NCBI GenBank assembly: GCA_035610365.1
Contig: CM069435.1
Location: 61,253,389-61,317,388, forward strand
Reading direction: 5' to 3'
From: Aquatica leii
Taxonomy: Eukaryota > Arthropoda > Insecta > Coleoptera > Lampyridae
DNA length: 64,000 nucleotides
The notes under the pieces were generated by a model that saw nothing but the letters and a program-made list of their open reading frames with translations, searched no databases and was not told the DNA's origin. Positions 19,701 through 33,226 of the stretch are shown here, one piece after another. Every line of letters starts with the position of its first letter. Within the stretch, counting starts at the first letter, position 1. The position numbers and the translations under genes were made by a program.

Positions 19701-22643
19701 ATTATCATACGACTCTGTTCTCGTTTAATATACCTAGAATACTAGTTATTTGTGTCTTTTAATTTTTTTATTATTTATGTATGCATTCTTATTTTTTAAA
19801 ATTGTAATAAATCTTGTTCATTATATTACGTAGGTAATATTGTGTTTGTTTTCAACACCTTCCGATAATTGCAAGATTTGCGATATCTGTGAATTTTTTG
19901 TACAGAGCCGATGCTGTTATGCTGTTGTAAAAATGTAATTATATAATTTTCTTAAAAGTATTGCTTGCACGACTTCTGCGACCTCGAAAAACAAATTTCA
20001 GATCATCTTTCATCATTGTGTTCTATGATATCAAGTAAACGCTGTAAATTTTTATAATAAAACTTTTTTTTGTAATCAGCTGATGGTTTACTTGATTTCC
20101 ATTTAATTTTAAAACTATAATTTTGAATTGAGCTTATAATTATTTTCTCGAGTTCAGCTTATGAAACACTACGATTTAACATAATATTTTCTAATAAAAC
20201 AGAATCATTGTTAGTATAAATATATATTTTTAAGATTATGCAATTTCTTAAATCAAAATATAATTTTCATGTGTGCATAGTTATAGATGAACTAGGAGTA
20301 GATCGCACCCGGTATTGTAGATCGAGTATTGGAATACATACACATATTAGAATGGCTCGTATTTACTTTAGTTTACGATTAATAAAAATAAAACGTCAGT
20401 TATCTACTAAGTATAGACAATCGTTCGTGTTAATACTGATTTAGATTAAATTTCTTATAGGAAAAAAGTAACACAAAAATAAATAACGTAAGCATTAACC
20501 TTAATTATCTAAAAAAAAGCTTAACAACATTTTTGTTTTCACGAAAAAGGCATTAAAGTGGTGTAAATTATAGGAAATGAACGGGAAATTACTTAAATAG
20601 CAACGAGCATTAGTCAATCGCAAGAGACCAATCTTTTTGCAGGACAACACTCAACCACATGTTGCGCTGGTTCTCTAAAAAAATAATTGAATGAGCTGTG
20701 AAGCATTATGTCATGTACTACATCCCCAGGTCCGTCGTCAATCAAACGTTTGATTAGTTTTTCAACAAAAAATTTAAATAACAAATTAGCAATAAAAAGG
20801 GATGTTAAAAAAGCTGTTAACAAAATACGTAAACGTAAAATATTTAAATAAAATATTTAATTATTTCTGCTTGATTATATACTACTTTTTTAAATTACAT
20901 ATAATCAACTAAAAATGAAACAGTAAATAAAAGTATCGAATTTCGTTTTGTGAGCAAGTCATTATTTTAAATTAGCCTTACAACAATCATCAATATGTAA
21001 TTGTAAAAGATAAATAAAATATTTTTCTTTTTATTAGTATTTGTAGTCAGCGTCATTTGCATATTTTAGATACAATCACATACATTAATAAAAAATATGG
21101 CAATAATCTACTAATACGCTTTATCATTACTTGCGAATTTTACAACTTTTAACAGAATATATTTAACAGTAAGAAATTCATAAGTAATGGCAGAATTGAT
21201 TGATTTCTCATCATAAATTATTAACTTATGCGTAGATATTTTTAGGAAATATTTACATTACATACTTATTCTCTATAACCATTTTTATAGGTATTTAAAA
21301 GACATTATAATAATTATAATCTAAAGTAAAAGATTTTGGTTTGCTATTTTATATGTACTACATTAATTTAATAACCGCTGAAAGTAGTCGAAATTAGTTC
21401 GCAATTATTAAAACCACTACTTCAAAATTTTTAATTTATTATTAACATCATTTATCATTTGGTACACAAACCAACGAAATTGCACCAAACTTTATTTTTG
21501 AATTATTAATAAGGGTAATGTTAATGCTAGTGGTATTTAATGAAGTGAAGCATGAAATTGTACAATTACTTACATTTACTAAAATGTATTTAGTATTTAC
21601 TTTATGATTACCTAAGTTTAATTAAATTAATATTTTACAAAATGTAATTAAATTTATTATTAAATATAAATTAAACAATTTACTTAATAAACGACAAACT
21701 ATGTTTGTTAACATGAGAATATTGAATATTATGTAAAAAAAAGATAAAAATTACTGAATTAATTGTAATCCAAGAATCGGTTAACATTTGTTGCTACAAA
21801 AATAGATACACTTATTACAATTATTGACGATACTCTAATTCTATCTGGCTCAAACACATGTCATTATAAAAAACTAAAAATTAAATTTGATTGAATAAGA
21901 AGATAAATATACAAGTAACAAAGTATCGAAAGTTAAAAGAAGACAAGGCGACCTTAAAGCTGTATGGATAACATAAATAAAGTAAACCAATGGACTATAA
22001 AACCGTACAAGAAGATTGCATCGACCGAAAGCTGTATTTATATAAAAAAAAAATTTTAAAGAAAATAGTGAGGTACTAAGAATTTCTGTTTAAATTAAGC
22101 GTATAACATTTTTTAAATCAAAAACTTTTGTTTGTTGCTTAGACAAATCGGCGTATTACTAAAGTTAGGGTGGCGTAGAATTTATTAAGACGTTTGACAC
22201 ATTTACAAGTGAAATTTTTAGCTGAACGTGTTTTCTGTAAATAGTAATTTAGCCATGTAATTCATTTCTAACATTATTTATCTTAATTCAATCAAGTTTA
22301 ATTTGTCATTAAAATTAGTTTTGCAACAACCTGTATATTGCCGCCATCGTAATTAATATGCTACCGTAGTTTATTTGCAAACGTCATTGTAAATAAATAC
22401 CAGTAATTAACATTTACCGTAAATTGGTAATTAAAATTCAATCAATTAAAAACAGTATGTACTGTCTAACTAAATTTTAAAATGTAATTGCTTTTAACAA
22501 AATTGCTGATCACCTTTACAGTCGTATAAAGACTTACTTGAGTAATTTGAATACACGTCCTAATTAATAGTCCTCCTGCTTGTTCTGTGTGTACGTTATT
22601 TAATTCAATTTTAAACATAAAATTTTTGCACGTTATTTTACTG

Positions 22644-22896
22644 TAGGTGTATCTCATACACACATGTATTGTGCGTTGCATAAACCTTTTCTTGTTTTTC
22701 ATTTATATTATTATACGTAGGGAGGTCCTCGTATTTTGTGGGATATTTTTTTGTTGCACCAATTCATTATTTGTTTTAGATGATTATTCATCATTATTAT
22801 ATTACCGTTCTTACTGTTAAAGAGTTAAAACAGCGTACGAAATAAAATGTGTTAACAAATTAAAATTTACAGTCCATTTTATTACACAATTAAACA
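22644..22896 (+). repeat. BEL/Pao 1, 5' LTR fragment
   Basis: TAGGTGTATCTCATACACAC (22644) and CGTTCTTACTGTTAAAGAGT (22805) recur in the same order at 27813 and 27843. The end CAATTAAACA (22896) matches the end of the 3' copy. About 130 bp between the two blocks is present only in this copy. Confidence 0.7.
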
Positions 22897-23099
22897 TGGT
22901 CGTTTGAGTCGTATTCAACCAAATCCGGGTTATCGTAGATGCTAATAGAATTTTAAGGTTGCATCGTCACCTTCGATACCATTCACGTGCAAATAGAACT
23001 GGAAAGAGAGAGAGAGAGCGTCGCTAATCTAAATTCCATTTGATGGAAATGCGTTTAGTTTATCATTTCTTATATAACAATTTGCATTTATTTAAATTA

Positions 23100-24010
23100 A
23101 AACCTCGTTGGCAATATACTGTTCATACAGTCAAACTATTTTAATATTGTTAGTAAAGCTCAAACGCTTATGCATAGTAGTATGGCCGTGGTCAATAATC
23201 CTAACAGTGGCGTGGCCTACAAAATCATTAAAATTACTACCAATTAAGCTTCCATCATTTAACGGCGACTTAAATGAATGGCTAAACTTTCGTTCTTTGT
23301 TTCTAAGATTGGTGCATAAAATTCTCAGGTTCCGAATATTCAAAAATTTCAGTATTTACAAACGTCTTTGATCGACAAGGCCGCAGAAGTTTTTAAAAAC
23401 ATGGCATCAGAAAATTATTCCTTGAAAAATTGTAAACGATCGCTACAATAACAAAACGGACTTGATTCATAATTTATTCAAAATCCTCTTTTTGCTAGAA
23501 CCTATACATTAAGAATCTTTTTCTAAATTTTGTATGCTTATAAACAACTTAAGAAAAACCCTTTGTTTATTAGACATGCCACTTTCTCCCGAGGAGCAAA
23601 CGGATGCTATATTGTATTATTTTATTACTTTAAAATTAGACTTTACAACGAACAAAAAATTGGAGAATTATTCAATTCCCAATGGAGAATCACAAGTTGA
23701 TGGTTTGTTAAAATTTTTCGAGGGACAAGCCGTTCTTTTAGAACCAATCGAACAGAGGAAAACTATCTCTGACAAACTAACCACGCTCCGTACGTTTACA
23801 GTGTCACAGTCGAATTACATTCTTTGCAAGGAGTCACATCCTCTATTTGCTTGCGAACGTTACAAAAACTTAGCTGTAGAAAGTTAACTCAGTTAACAGC
23901 TGGGTTATTGTAGAAATTGATTACGTGCTGGACATCACGTCTAGTCATGTAATTCAAAATCTTCTTGTCGCACGTGCTCTGCCAAACATCATTTTCTCTT
24001 GCATTTTACT
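23100..24010 (+). pseudogene. BEL/Pao 1 gag
   Basis: LPSFNGDLNEWLNFRSLF at about 23245 is the DUF1759 Gag core of BEL/Pao elements. The frame 23534-23887 (MPLSPEEQTDAILYYF, then DGLLKFFEGQAVLLE) is a later part of Gag. A zinc-knuckle tail follows in shifted frames: CKESHPLFAC at about 23825, CLRAGHHV-like at 23915 and CRTCSAKHHFLLHF-like at 23960. It would package the RNA. Many frame changes are present. Confidence 0.7.
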
Positions 24011-24099
24011 TCGTCGCATAAAAGCTACAGATTAATCAAACAGTTGTTTTATCTAAGACTGCTGCTCCAGTAATCGAACATGCGTCTAGGTAGGATGAA

Positions 24100-27000
24100 A
24101 CGACCTCTTCGATGTTTTCATGTTTTGCGAGTTCTCTTACGATAAAGAAAAATCTGTTAAACCCTTTTGCTACGGCACTTGTCTTTGTAACGGGTTCACC
24201 TAAGAACAAAAAGGTGGTTCAAACTTTACTTGATAGTACCTCTTCTTGCAACTTGATTTTCCAAGATTTATGTGACACTTTACGTCTCATAAAGCACGCT
24301 GTCGATTTAAATGTAGTCTAATCTTTTTCTAATATTTAATTGCGCTTAAATTCAATCAAAGCAAAAATCACTCGTCTCGATTTGCCAAAGATAACTGCAT
24401 AACTATCTCTTCGGGAAATGAATTACAATGCACCATCTGCAATTAGCGGAATTTAACTTTGCTACTGCTTCTTTCATATTTCCATATATTTACTCATATG
24501 AGTACATGACTTTTAGTCTATTTTATTACCTGAACAATACAGGTTCGGGAAAGACTTGCATTTTTTACGCAATACGCATCTTGGATGGGTTTTGACTGGA
24601 CATCTTCCTTTCTCATCTAACTAATTTTCGTTTGTAATCTAGTCGAGGATGATGTTATTCATTCAAATGAAGACATCCAAGAGCAACATGCGAAATTTTA
24701 AAGTATTGAAGAGGTGCAAACAAAGTCGTCTCTTACATCTGCACTTCATCTATGCGAAACTTATTTTCTTGAAAATACAACACGAAATGAGACCAATCGT
24801 TTTGTGGCCATACATACGATATTGCAAAACGCAGATTTCTTACCTTGCATAAATGTGTCTTTGGTAACGCTTAGCTTTGAAAGCTTTACGCTAGTTTTAT
24901 GGATAAATACATTCGCTTGGGTCACATGTCAACCGTCCAATTTTGGCTTGCTCAGATTTCGTACGTTATGCCTCATCACCGCGTATATGAAAAGTTTTTG
25001 GGCGACTACGAACCTTTCAGTTGTGTTCAACGTTTCACAACCCAATTTTAATCGCATTTCGTTGAATAATATATAGTTTGTTTGACCCCAACAAGATCTC
25101 TTTCACATATTACTTAGATTTTGTACGCATAGTTTTATTCTCTGTGGCGATATCAAGCAGATGTATCGCCAGGTGTTAATTAACCCGAATCAGCGTTCAT
25201 TACAACGCATTCTTTGGCGCTTTGATCTTAAAGACACTGATGCCGGTAGTTTTTTGGCTATTCGCTGCATCCAGCAATTGGCTGACAAATGTCTCTCGAC
25301 AATGCTCAACGTCTCGGACATTTTAAAATATGACACATATGTGAATAATAACAGGCACTGACACCATAAAAAAGACTCGGCAATTTAGAAAAAAATTAGC
25401 TTTGCGTTATCTAACTGTCGTTTTAAATTAAGGAAATGGGCATCAAATAATCCTCAAATCCAAAAGAATATTGCTGAAGATGACCTACACCCGAGCATGG
25501 TCAACTTGAGTTCTAATGAACAAGCCAGCACGTTAGGTCTTCAATAGAACGTGCAAATTGATTCTCTCTTCTATGTAGTTTTTTCTTTTAGCCAACCATT
25601 TACTAAACGAGTCATTTTATCGGAAACTTCACAAATTTTTATACACTTAGGACTATTGAGTTCAGTTATTGTTGTAACAAAAATACTATTTTAAAAACTG
25701 TGGTTAGACAAACTTGTTTGGGACGACCTCCTGTGAGGTGACAAGGAGATGGACAGTCTTCCGGTCTAATTTGACATACTTACCCAAGTTATCAGTTTCT
25801 CGACGCGTTCTTGATGGATCAATCAGCAGCGTTAAATTGCATACATTTTCGGACGCCAGTCAAGGCGCTTATTTTGCTTGTTTGATCGATAACAGAAAGC
25901 AATCGTCGTCTTCGTCTGTGGTGTTCCAAAACAAAGGTTGCTCGTTTAAAAAAAATATTGATTCCACGATTAGAGTTTTTAGAAGCTAGCTTACTATCAA
26001 GACTTATAAATACATTCGTGCGTTTTTCAAAAATGTTCTTCAAACCAATCTTTTGTTGGACTGACTTGTCCGTCGTTTTATACTGGATCCGCACCAGACC
26101 ATGCAATTTAAAGATTTATGTTAGCAATCGAGTTTCCACTATTCAAGAATGTAATGAAGGATTTAAATTGAACTATGTTTCTATTAAATGTAACCCAGCC
26201 GATATAACTTCACGCAGCACTTCTCTTCACGCATTTTTAGAAAATAAATTATGGTGGTCATTTCTGTCCGAGGATCTTACTCAATGGCCTTCGTTAAAAT
26301 CTACAAAAAACGACGTTAAATTTACTAGTGAATTTAGATGTCCCCTACGCAAAGAGTTGGTTCTCGTATTTACTTCTGTTCTTAGTCTCGATCTTGTAGA
26401 AAAATTTATTATGAGATCATCCTCCTTTAAAAAGACTCAAAAAATGTTTACTTATGTTTAGCGTCACTGTCAAACTAACATAATTTTTCTGACCTTGCTG
26501 ACCTGCTGGTCCGCAAACGTTACTCGCTTCTCTTCGAAAGAGATTTTGGATACTCGCTGCCAGGAACCTAGTAAAAAGAATTATACATCGGTGTATTATT
26601 TGCTTTAAAGCTTCGTCTCATATCATTAACCATATCATAGGAAAATTTCCAACTTCTCGAATTGCATGCTTTTACCGTTTTTGGACATCAGCAGTGGATT
26701 ATGCTGGACTTATTCTGATCAAAGATAGGTTGACTCAAACAAATGCACTTGTAAAAGTTTATATTGCTTTTTTTGTGTGCTTTAGCACCAAGACCGTTTA
26801 TCTCGAATTTGTAATGGAATTGAGTACAAAATGTTTTTGAGCCGCGTTTTGTAGATTTTGCAGTAGACGTTCTAAGCCGTTCTACCGGGATTTATGTTAC
26901 AATTTCATTGGCGCGAGAACGCAGTTGATGAATCTATATAAGTTTCGTAACCAGCATAAAAACGAAGTTATTTAAACTTTTGCTTTTAACGGGATAACTT

Positions 27001-27590
27001 ATCTCTCCGCGTTCCCCTATAAGGGAAGTCTCTAGGAGACCAACATTAAGTCATGCAAGTATTATTTAAAACGTGTTTCTAAAGTTACAATATTTATTTA
27101 TAAGTAGTATAATACTCTACTATGTTGGGTCGAAGCTATTTTAAACTCTAGACCCCTTGCACCCATTTCAAACGATCCAAACGATCTTAGTCCAATTACA
27201 GCTGCGCACTTTCTGGTTGGACGCTCTCTTATCAATATTCCTTTGTTGGAGACCTACAAATCAAAGAGATTTGTTTAAGGTAATAGAGAAGCTTCACCTT
27301 TAGTTTTGGAAGCATTGGCGAAAAGAATATTTAAGTGAATTGCAACGTTGCTGTAACTGGTCAACAAAGACTTCTGCGCTAGTCAACGGGTCCATGGTCC
27401 AGGACGATGCTTTCCAATCGCAAGTGTGGAGCTTGGCAGAATCATAAAAATCTTTCCCGGAAAAGACCGCGTCAGTCGTGTACTTTGCGTCAAGGTTTCT
27501 ACCGGTAAAATAGTTCGCAGCTTTGCTAAATCGTGCTCTCTTCGGTTTAACGACAGTGTTGTGAAGTTCAGTGCGTCATAGTGAGACAAT
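24100..27590 (+). pseudogene. BEL/Pao 1 pol (protease, RT, RNase H, integrase)
   Basis: The protease relic at 24133 has LLDSTSSCN where an active site has D-S-G. RT pieces lie at 24640-25360: a KLCE-type segment, then GDIKQMYRQVLINPNQRS near 25150, ending DTYVNN near 25337 where RT has YVDD. Both catalytic Asp of the box are therefore Asn. LRKWASNNPQIQKN (25430) and LHTFSDASQGAYFACL (25838, RNase H Asp) follow, then FCWTDLSVVLYWIR and NPADITSR. Integrase pieces occupy 26600-27250: an SAVDYAG Asp block near 26690, and [19 protein letters not shown] near 27135. The C-terminal block LGRIIKIFPGKDRVSRVLCV lies near 27430. Order and motifs fit BEL/Pao. Stops and frameshifts occur throughout. Confidence 0.8.
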
Positions 27591-27812
27591 CGCTTATTGT
27601 TACAAGGTGGTGTAAGTACGATTCGTTTTATTAATAGAAATTTACTTAAATTATTACGTAGTTACATCTTTTTAAATTTTTATGTACGTTGTTTGGATTA
27701 TATCTTTCATGTATATATGTTATGATTTGATCACGTTATCTTGAATAGGTATTTGTTGTCTTCCTATCCTCTGACAACGAGGAGTAGTATGTTAGTTAAT
27801 GTAAGAATTAGG

Positions 27813-27934
27813 TAGGTGCATTTCATACACACAAGTATTGTGCCGTTCTTACTGTTAAAAAGTTGAAACAGCGTACGACATAAAATGTGTTAACAAATCC
27901 AAATTTACAGTTCTTTTTATTAGACAATTAAACA
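27813..27934 (+). repeat. BEL/Pao 1, 3' LTR fragment
   Basis: Shares TAGGTG-AT-TCATACACACA-GTATTGTG, then CGTTCTTACTGTTAAA-AGTT-AAACAGCGTACGA and CAATTAAACA, with 22644-22896, but lacks about 130 internal bases. Confidence 0.7.
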
Positions 27935-29459
27935 CTTGCATTTAATTAGTTTGTATAATAAAGTTTATGTTAATTATTCTTTATTATTTAACGTTTTAAA
28001 TCATGTGCCGACTTGAGCTATCGGTACCGTTACATTCATGTTTTCTTCAATATTACGAATATTTTTTTTTAAATTTTAGTTTGTATAATTTAAAATAGTT
28101 CTTATAGTTTGCATTGAGACAAAAGCATGTTTCAAACGACACGAAATCTGTCTTTTTTAAACAAATACTGTAATTGAATGTAATGTAATTATTTATGTAA
28201 TAAAGATACCGTTTTATAAAATTAAATAAACGATTTTGTAGTGAGAAATAAAGCAGATTATTTGATTTAATAACATTTTATATGGTTAAATATAATTTTT
28301 AGCAATGCGATGCGATATTTGTTTGATGTAAAAACTGCGTTTCTCTCAGTGTAGAGCGTATATAGTGTATATCTTGTTTATAAAAATAATAAATAATAAA
28401 ATAGTATTAAATATTATTTTAGTTTGGTGTTACGTTTTTAGTCTTACTAGAATCTAGTTTTTAATTATGAAAAGCATCTTAAGTTTTGCAAACTTGTGAT
28501 GGGTTATCGACAAGCCAAATTTACATAGGAAAAATATTTAACACAACTTACACACACGTTGCTAAACAATTTTATTTTGTTTTCCAGTTTTATTGTTTAG
28601 ACTTCATTAAAAAAATAGTTCTTAAAGAAAACTAAACTTGCAGACCCTATAGTTTGTATATATGGATTCAGAACACACTTCTGGTAGTATTAATGCAATT
28701 AACATTTTGAACTGCTTGATCTCTTAAATGACTTAATATTTTCTATAGTGTAAACGGGATATTTACTTTCACTACTTGTAAATAAAAAAACGACAATAAT
28801 TTACTCTAAGAAATTATTGTTTTATGCTATTTTATGGTTTGATGTTTAATAGTTACCTTGTACTCAAATAATTTGTTTTTGCTATTTGTAGTTGTATTAT
28901 TTGTTTGTATTTTTTATGTTACAATGTTTAATGCATTGTTTCACAAATAGATTTCTCTGAGAATATAGACTCGGAACTCTGTGATCTTGTTAGAACCATG
29001 CTGAACAAGTCTGCTCTTGCTTAATATTATCTTACCACAATATTGACACGATTTAAACCCAGAGGACGTTCTTATCTGAGTAAAAAAACATTGTTTTACC
29101 CTTATTTTTAGTTGACAATTAAAAAAGAGGTTGTAATTATAAATTAAGCAAATACAAGAATTGATTCTAAACACAGAGTTTGCCAAAAATCAGTAAATAA
29201 TATAAAGTTATAAAAGTGCATTAACGTCTAAAAAATATCAACAAGTTTTTGCTATCAAATAATTTTATGTTGCAGGAAAGGATTGAATCGGTTGCCACAT
29301 TGTTACAGTAAACTTGCTGCACAAATCAAATTTTTTTTGTAGTATGTGTTCTATTCTACTTTTTTTAAGATAAAAATGTATTATTATTTGTACTAAGAGC
29401 ACTTTTCTCATTATAGGTAATAATACATGACCACTGTTTGGTCCTTGTAAATATCCTGT
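27935..29459. other. non-coding region
   Basis: A/T-rich sequence between the two BEL/Pao elements. I see no coding frame with a domain and no terminal repeats. Confidence 0.5.
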
Positions 29460-29568
29460 AACCTTAGTTAGTAATAAATATTAATACTCTTTAGTTATCT
29501 TTTGTTACTTTTGTGTATGCAACCAACGTTGTTGCGTTTTGCCTTAAATCAATAAATTTTAAATTGCA
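29460..29568 (+). repeat. BEL/Pao 2, 5' LTR end
   Basis: Matches 37590-37710 over about 110 bases, with a 20-bp indel near GCGTTTTGCC. It ends ...TTTTAAATTGCA. The upstream part of the LTR does not align. Confidence 0.65.
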
Positions 29569-29785
29569 TCGTTATCGATACTTCCAAAACCCGTATCGTC
29601 CTTAAATAGAACTTATCATTCGTTTGATGGCATTATGTAGTAACTACAGTTCGTACCGATTTAAATTCGAATAATTAATTTTGGCTACTGAAAGTTTCGA
29701 AAGCTGTTTCTAATGGGTAAAGTCGAGTAATTATTACAAATAGTCATTTGGGTCGTACATATAGAAAACATATCTTTGACGAGAA

Positions 29786-29925
29786 CCCAAACAACACATT
29801 GGTACAAAAAACGTCTAAATGTCCGTCTAATAAACGTTAATAACGCGTTTAAAAACGTTTTAATGTCTAATAAATGTCTGTTAGCCGGATATTTAGACGT
29901 TTTTTATACCAATGTGTTGCTTGGG
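29786..29925. repeat. 140-bp palindromic MITE
   Basis: Starts CCCAAACAACACATTGGTAC and ends with the reverse complement of CCCAAGCAACACATTGGTAT. The arms pair for about 40 bp (AAAAAACGTCTAAAT-TCCG) with few mismatches. The middle is rich in AACGTTTTTA/TAATGTCTAATAAA words. No internal gene. The target duplication is unclear. It sits between the 5' LTR and gag of BEL/Pao 2. Confidence 0.8.
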
Positions 29926-30639
29926 AAGTAGCATGGATAAGAAGGCGTTGTTTAGTGAAAATTGTAGTTGCATAGACGATATCCTTTTTCTTTATTTTTA
30001 TTCTATTTATTCCAAACTAACCTATAAATAAATTGATTTTTATTGGTTTTTCTTGTGGCGCACATGCAAACAATTTAAGTTATTTCATCAACTTGTAAAT
30101 AGATAATATAGGTTAGTTGCTAGTTATTGCTTCTTTTGTTAATCTTTTGATAATTAATAGTAGAGACCGCATGTTTGTTGCGTACATAACGCAACTGGTC
30201 CTCGCCTAACGCAAATGATTTTTTTTAACACGTTAAATACAACATTTTGGCCTTTTTTCGCTCGGATTTTGATATCGCTCTGTAGATTACAGTTTGCTTT
30301 TGTTGTTTACAAGTTTGTCAATTAAGGAATTGTAGTACAGGTGCTACAATTGTTAGATTGAATTTATTTTGGATTTCGGTTACGCGTTATAATTAATGAT
30401 AAGGTTTTTTATGTTGTTTACTGCTAGTGGCATTGCATGTGGTATTACTTTGGAGGTTTTAATCGTATTAACGTACGCGTTTATTGCAATTACACATTTT
30501 GTTTTTGTCGCGTTTGTGTTTATTCGTAAACAATTAATATTGGTTGAATTTAGTTATCGTATTGAATAAAACATTTTGGTGTAGATATTTGGATACCATA
30601 CTGCCACATAGTATCGATTATTTGTTAGTTAATTAAGGG

Positions 30640-31870
30640 TTACAATGGTTCAGACAGTAGAGAAAACTTTTCGTTAGCAAAACGAACCATTGCGAAATTA
30701 CAATCGATTTATAAATTAGCGTTAGAACTTAGAAGCGATGAGTCGTTACAATCTGAATTTATGGCTGCCTATAAAAGTGCTCAAATCCTGTGCAATAAAT
30801 TTCAAAGTACCGTTAATGATAATACTCTGGTTGACTAGAGTGTCGACAATTGAAAGGCACTGTGTAATGGTGATATAAATGTTAATGAAGTTTTTTATAA
30901 AATAGAAGCGGTTCATTTGTCATTAGAAAATACACAAATAAAACAACGTTCACTACTTCCTGCAAACTCTGTAGCATCAGCGACAAAATTAAATAGATTA
31001 CACATTCACTTACCCCGAATTGACTTGCCAAAATTTGACGAATGCTTCAAAGACTGGCCAACCTTACAAGATTTATTTAATACGCTCATTCATGAAAATG
31101 AAACGTTGTCGAATCTAGAAAAATTTCAGCATTTGATATCTACCTTATCTAAAGAACCCTTAACTTTAGTTAAACATTTACTATTGACTTCAGATAATTA
31201 CAAAATTGCGCATAAAACATTAGTTGCTCATTACCAAAATAGTAGAGTATTTTTTTTAATTGGCAAAATATTGCTAGAGCTCCGAAAGTAAGTACGCAAT
31301 CTCTTCAATCTTTGCGCGATTTTTCGAACGTTTTTAGAGAGAACTTAGCTGCCCTTGATCAGATTACGAATATCGGTCATTGGGATTTTACATTATTTAA
31401 TTGGTTACTTGAAAAACTAAAATCAGATACTAACTAATGTTTCGATCTAAATCATTTACAGATACATTTTCATAGATTCAAAGAATTTAAACGTTCTCTT
31501 AGCGATCAATGTTGTGCTTTAAAAACAGCTTCCTTTAGCAACGGTAGATTGCCGAATTCGCCAAAATCGCGCGGTGTCCTCTTTGGTACTTCAAAAAATA
31601 GTAATAGTAGTTGAAACAACAATCGTCCTTAACATTCGTGGACGGCCATTTTGGCATCGTCTAAATCCATTTGTTTGTACTGCCAAGATCATTCGTTTTG
31701 GTAAAATCAATCCGCAGGAACGCTATACAGTGGTCAAAATTAGTTGTGTTTGTTTAAATTGCTTGAGTTCGCAGCATTTAGTTAAAGCGTGCAAGTTAAA
31801 ATCTTTGTGTCGACATTGTTTGGAACGACACCATTCGCTGTTGTATTTTGGAAGAACTTCGTCACAAACA
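30640..31870 (+). pseudogene. BEL/Pao 2 gag
   Basis: From about 30645 one frame reads SLAKRTIAKLQSIYKLALEL. A stop at 30837 is followed by IEAVHLSLENTQ and the DUF1759 core LPRIDLPKFDECFKDWPTLQ (about 31013), then LSNLEKFQHLISTLS. The start of the 30917 frame is TTG, so no true start is claimed. The zinc-binding tail CLNCLSSQHLVKACKLKSLC followed by RHCLERHHSLL sits at 31750-31850. Frame changes lie near 31250, 31430 and 31560. It would have formed the Gag shell. Confidence 0.75.
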
Positions 31871-31879
31871 CGCAGTGTC

Positions 31880-32410
31880 AAAGAGTTGCTGTAAGTGGCT
31901 GTAGAATTATCGGAAGCTCCTTTAGATTTAACCTCAGTGAAATTCTCAAATTTTAGTTTATCTACCATTAAATTGTTGGCTACAGTTTTCTTAGAAATAC
32001 AAGATCGTTGGAGTAAATTTCAAACATTTACAGCGTTTTGTGATCCAGAAAGACAAATCAGCCTCGTAACAGAAAATTGTATTAACCGCTTGGGTCTACC
32101 ATACAATAACGCGTCGAGTTTAATTGCGCGTTTAGGTTACACGTCAGTTACAGTTGGACGCGGGAATACCAACTGCAATATTCGGCCAGTGGCTTTCTCG
32201 TCAGTTTCGTTATACGTCAATGCCGTCATTATTTGGAAAAATTTCAAACCCTCTTTATGCTCATATTCACAGTGGTGCTAGATATTCAAATGTTATTTTA
32301 GCGGACTCTCGTTGGAACATACCAGGAAATATTAACCTTTTGTTAGGTGCAGATGTATTTCTCCAAATAGCTTGTGGATCCGACAGACGTTGCCCTGCAT
32401 GATATACCAA
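31880..32410 (+). pseudogene. BEL/Pao 2 protease region
   Basis: LLATVFLEIQDRWSKFQTFT with FCDPERQISLVTENCINRLG (about 32035) is the DUF1758 aspartic-protease-like region of BEL/Pao pol. The usual D-S-G is replaced by D-P-E. A frame change near 32160 leads to NPLYAHIH and NINLLLGADVFLQIACG (about 32330). The Helitron interrupts the gene just after this. Confidence 0.7.
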
Positions 32411-32606
32411 GCGATTAGGATATTAAACAAAGTAAGAAATGAAAGACAAATAATATAATAATTTTGATATTTTTTATTTTGAAATATCAATTTTTCGAAA
32501 AACAATTCGTGATAATCAATAATGTTTGTTTAATTCGCTCCTCCATCTGCTCGATATGGTTGTACTGGCAGCGTGCGTTTATTTGCTGCTTCTCATCGCC
32601 CATGAA

Positions 32607-33226
32607 TTAGATTAGCAGAGATTTTGGATCGTTATCAGGCATCGGCATTAAAGAACCAATTTGATGATACACTTGGCCCTGAATCTTAAACGTTGATTGA
32701 GAATTGCGACCATCCTCATTCTGAACGATTTTTGTTGTTCCAAATGATGTCATTTGAAAGCACGAATTGAATTTGCGAATTTTACGAAAAAACAATTTAG
32801 ATTGAGATGTAGTTCCAGCCAATAGTGCTTTCAATGGTTCTGGCGGCGAATTCAATGGTGGCAATACAACTTTTCCAGATGCGCAGCAGAAACCGGCCAA
32901 TTCAGCTTTGTATTTGAGTGCAATTCATATTCAAACGCAAGGCGAAGAAATGATGCACGTGTCAATGCGCGATACACTTGCAAACGTTGTTGTTTGCGTG
33001 TTCTTAATGTGTTGGTGACTCGTTGTCGGGCCAGTTTTTGTCTCAATGCATTAGCTCGAAAGTGTTCGTTGCGTTGCTCTTGACTTTCATTAGCACGTGT
33101 GATTGCAACCTGGTTTCTTACATTTTTATTGTCTTTTGCCGATCTATTTAACCGACGGTTCTGGAGTAATTGTGAATTCCGAGTCGGTCGACTAATATTT
33201 CCTCCTCGTCCAGGAAGACGTGGCAT
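32607..33226 (-). pseudogene. Helitron-encoded protein, N-terminal region only
   Basis: From the ATG at 33226 (MPRLPGRGGNISRPTRNSQL) an Arg/Gln-rich start runs through ALRQKLARQRVTNTLRTRKQ. A frame change near 32870 leads to FCCASGKVVLPPLNSPPEPL, FFRKIRKFNSCFQMTSFG and KIQGQVYHQIGSLMP. The last two are the helitron-like N domain that precedes Rep. The full protein is usually well over 1000 residues; only about 200 remain. A tail at 32520-32570 reads ARCQYNHIEQMEERI, a piece from further on, which suggests an internal deletion. Confidence 0.85.

Larger units (their letters stand above)
14900..22640. other. non-coding AT-rich region
   Basis: No gene or recognisable domain is seen on either strand apart from the repeats and one coding-like scrap listed separately (16405-16727, 17763-17962, 19216-19700). 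The stretch 20000-22640 is particularly A/T-rich and shows nothing I can name. Confidence 0.55.
22644..27934 (+). mobile_element. decayed BEL/Pao LTR retrotransposon 1
   Basis: Related terminal sequences at 22644-22896 and 27813-27934 bracket gag and pol fragments in BEL/Pao order (gag, protease, RT, RNase H, integrase, C-terminal DUF5641-like domain), all on the plus strand. Integrase lies after RNase H, unlike Copia. Every domain is broken by stops and frame changes, so this is an old insertion. The outer (5') parts of the LTRs no longer align, so the true limits may lie further out. Confidence 0.8.

Noticed and set aside
20238-20444. 68-codon plus-strand frame
   Set aside because: No recognisable motif; length is compatible with chance.
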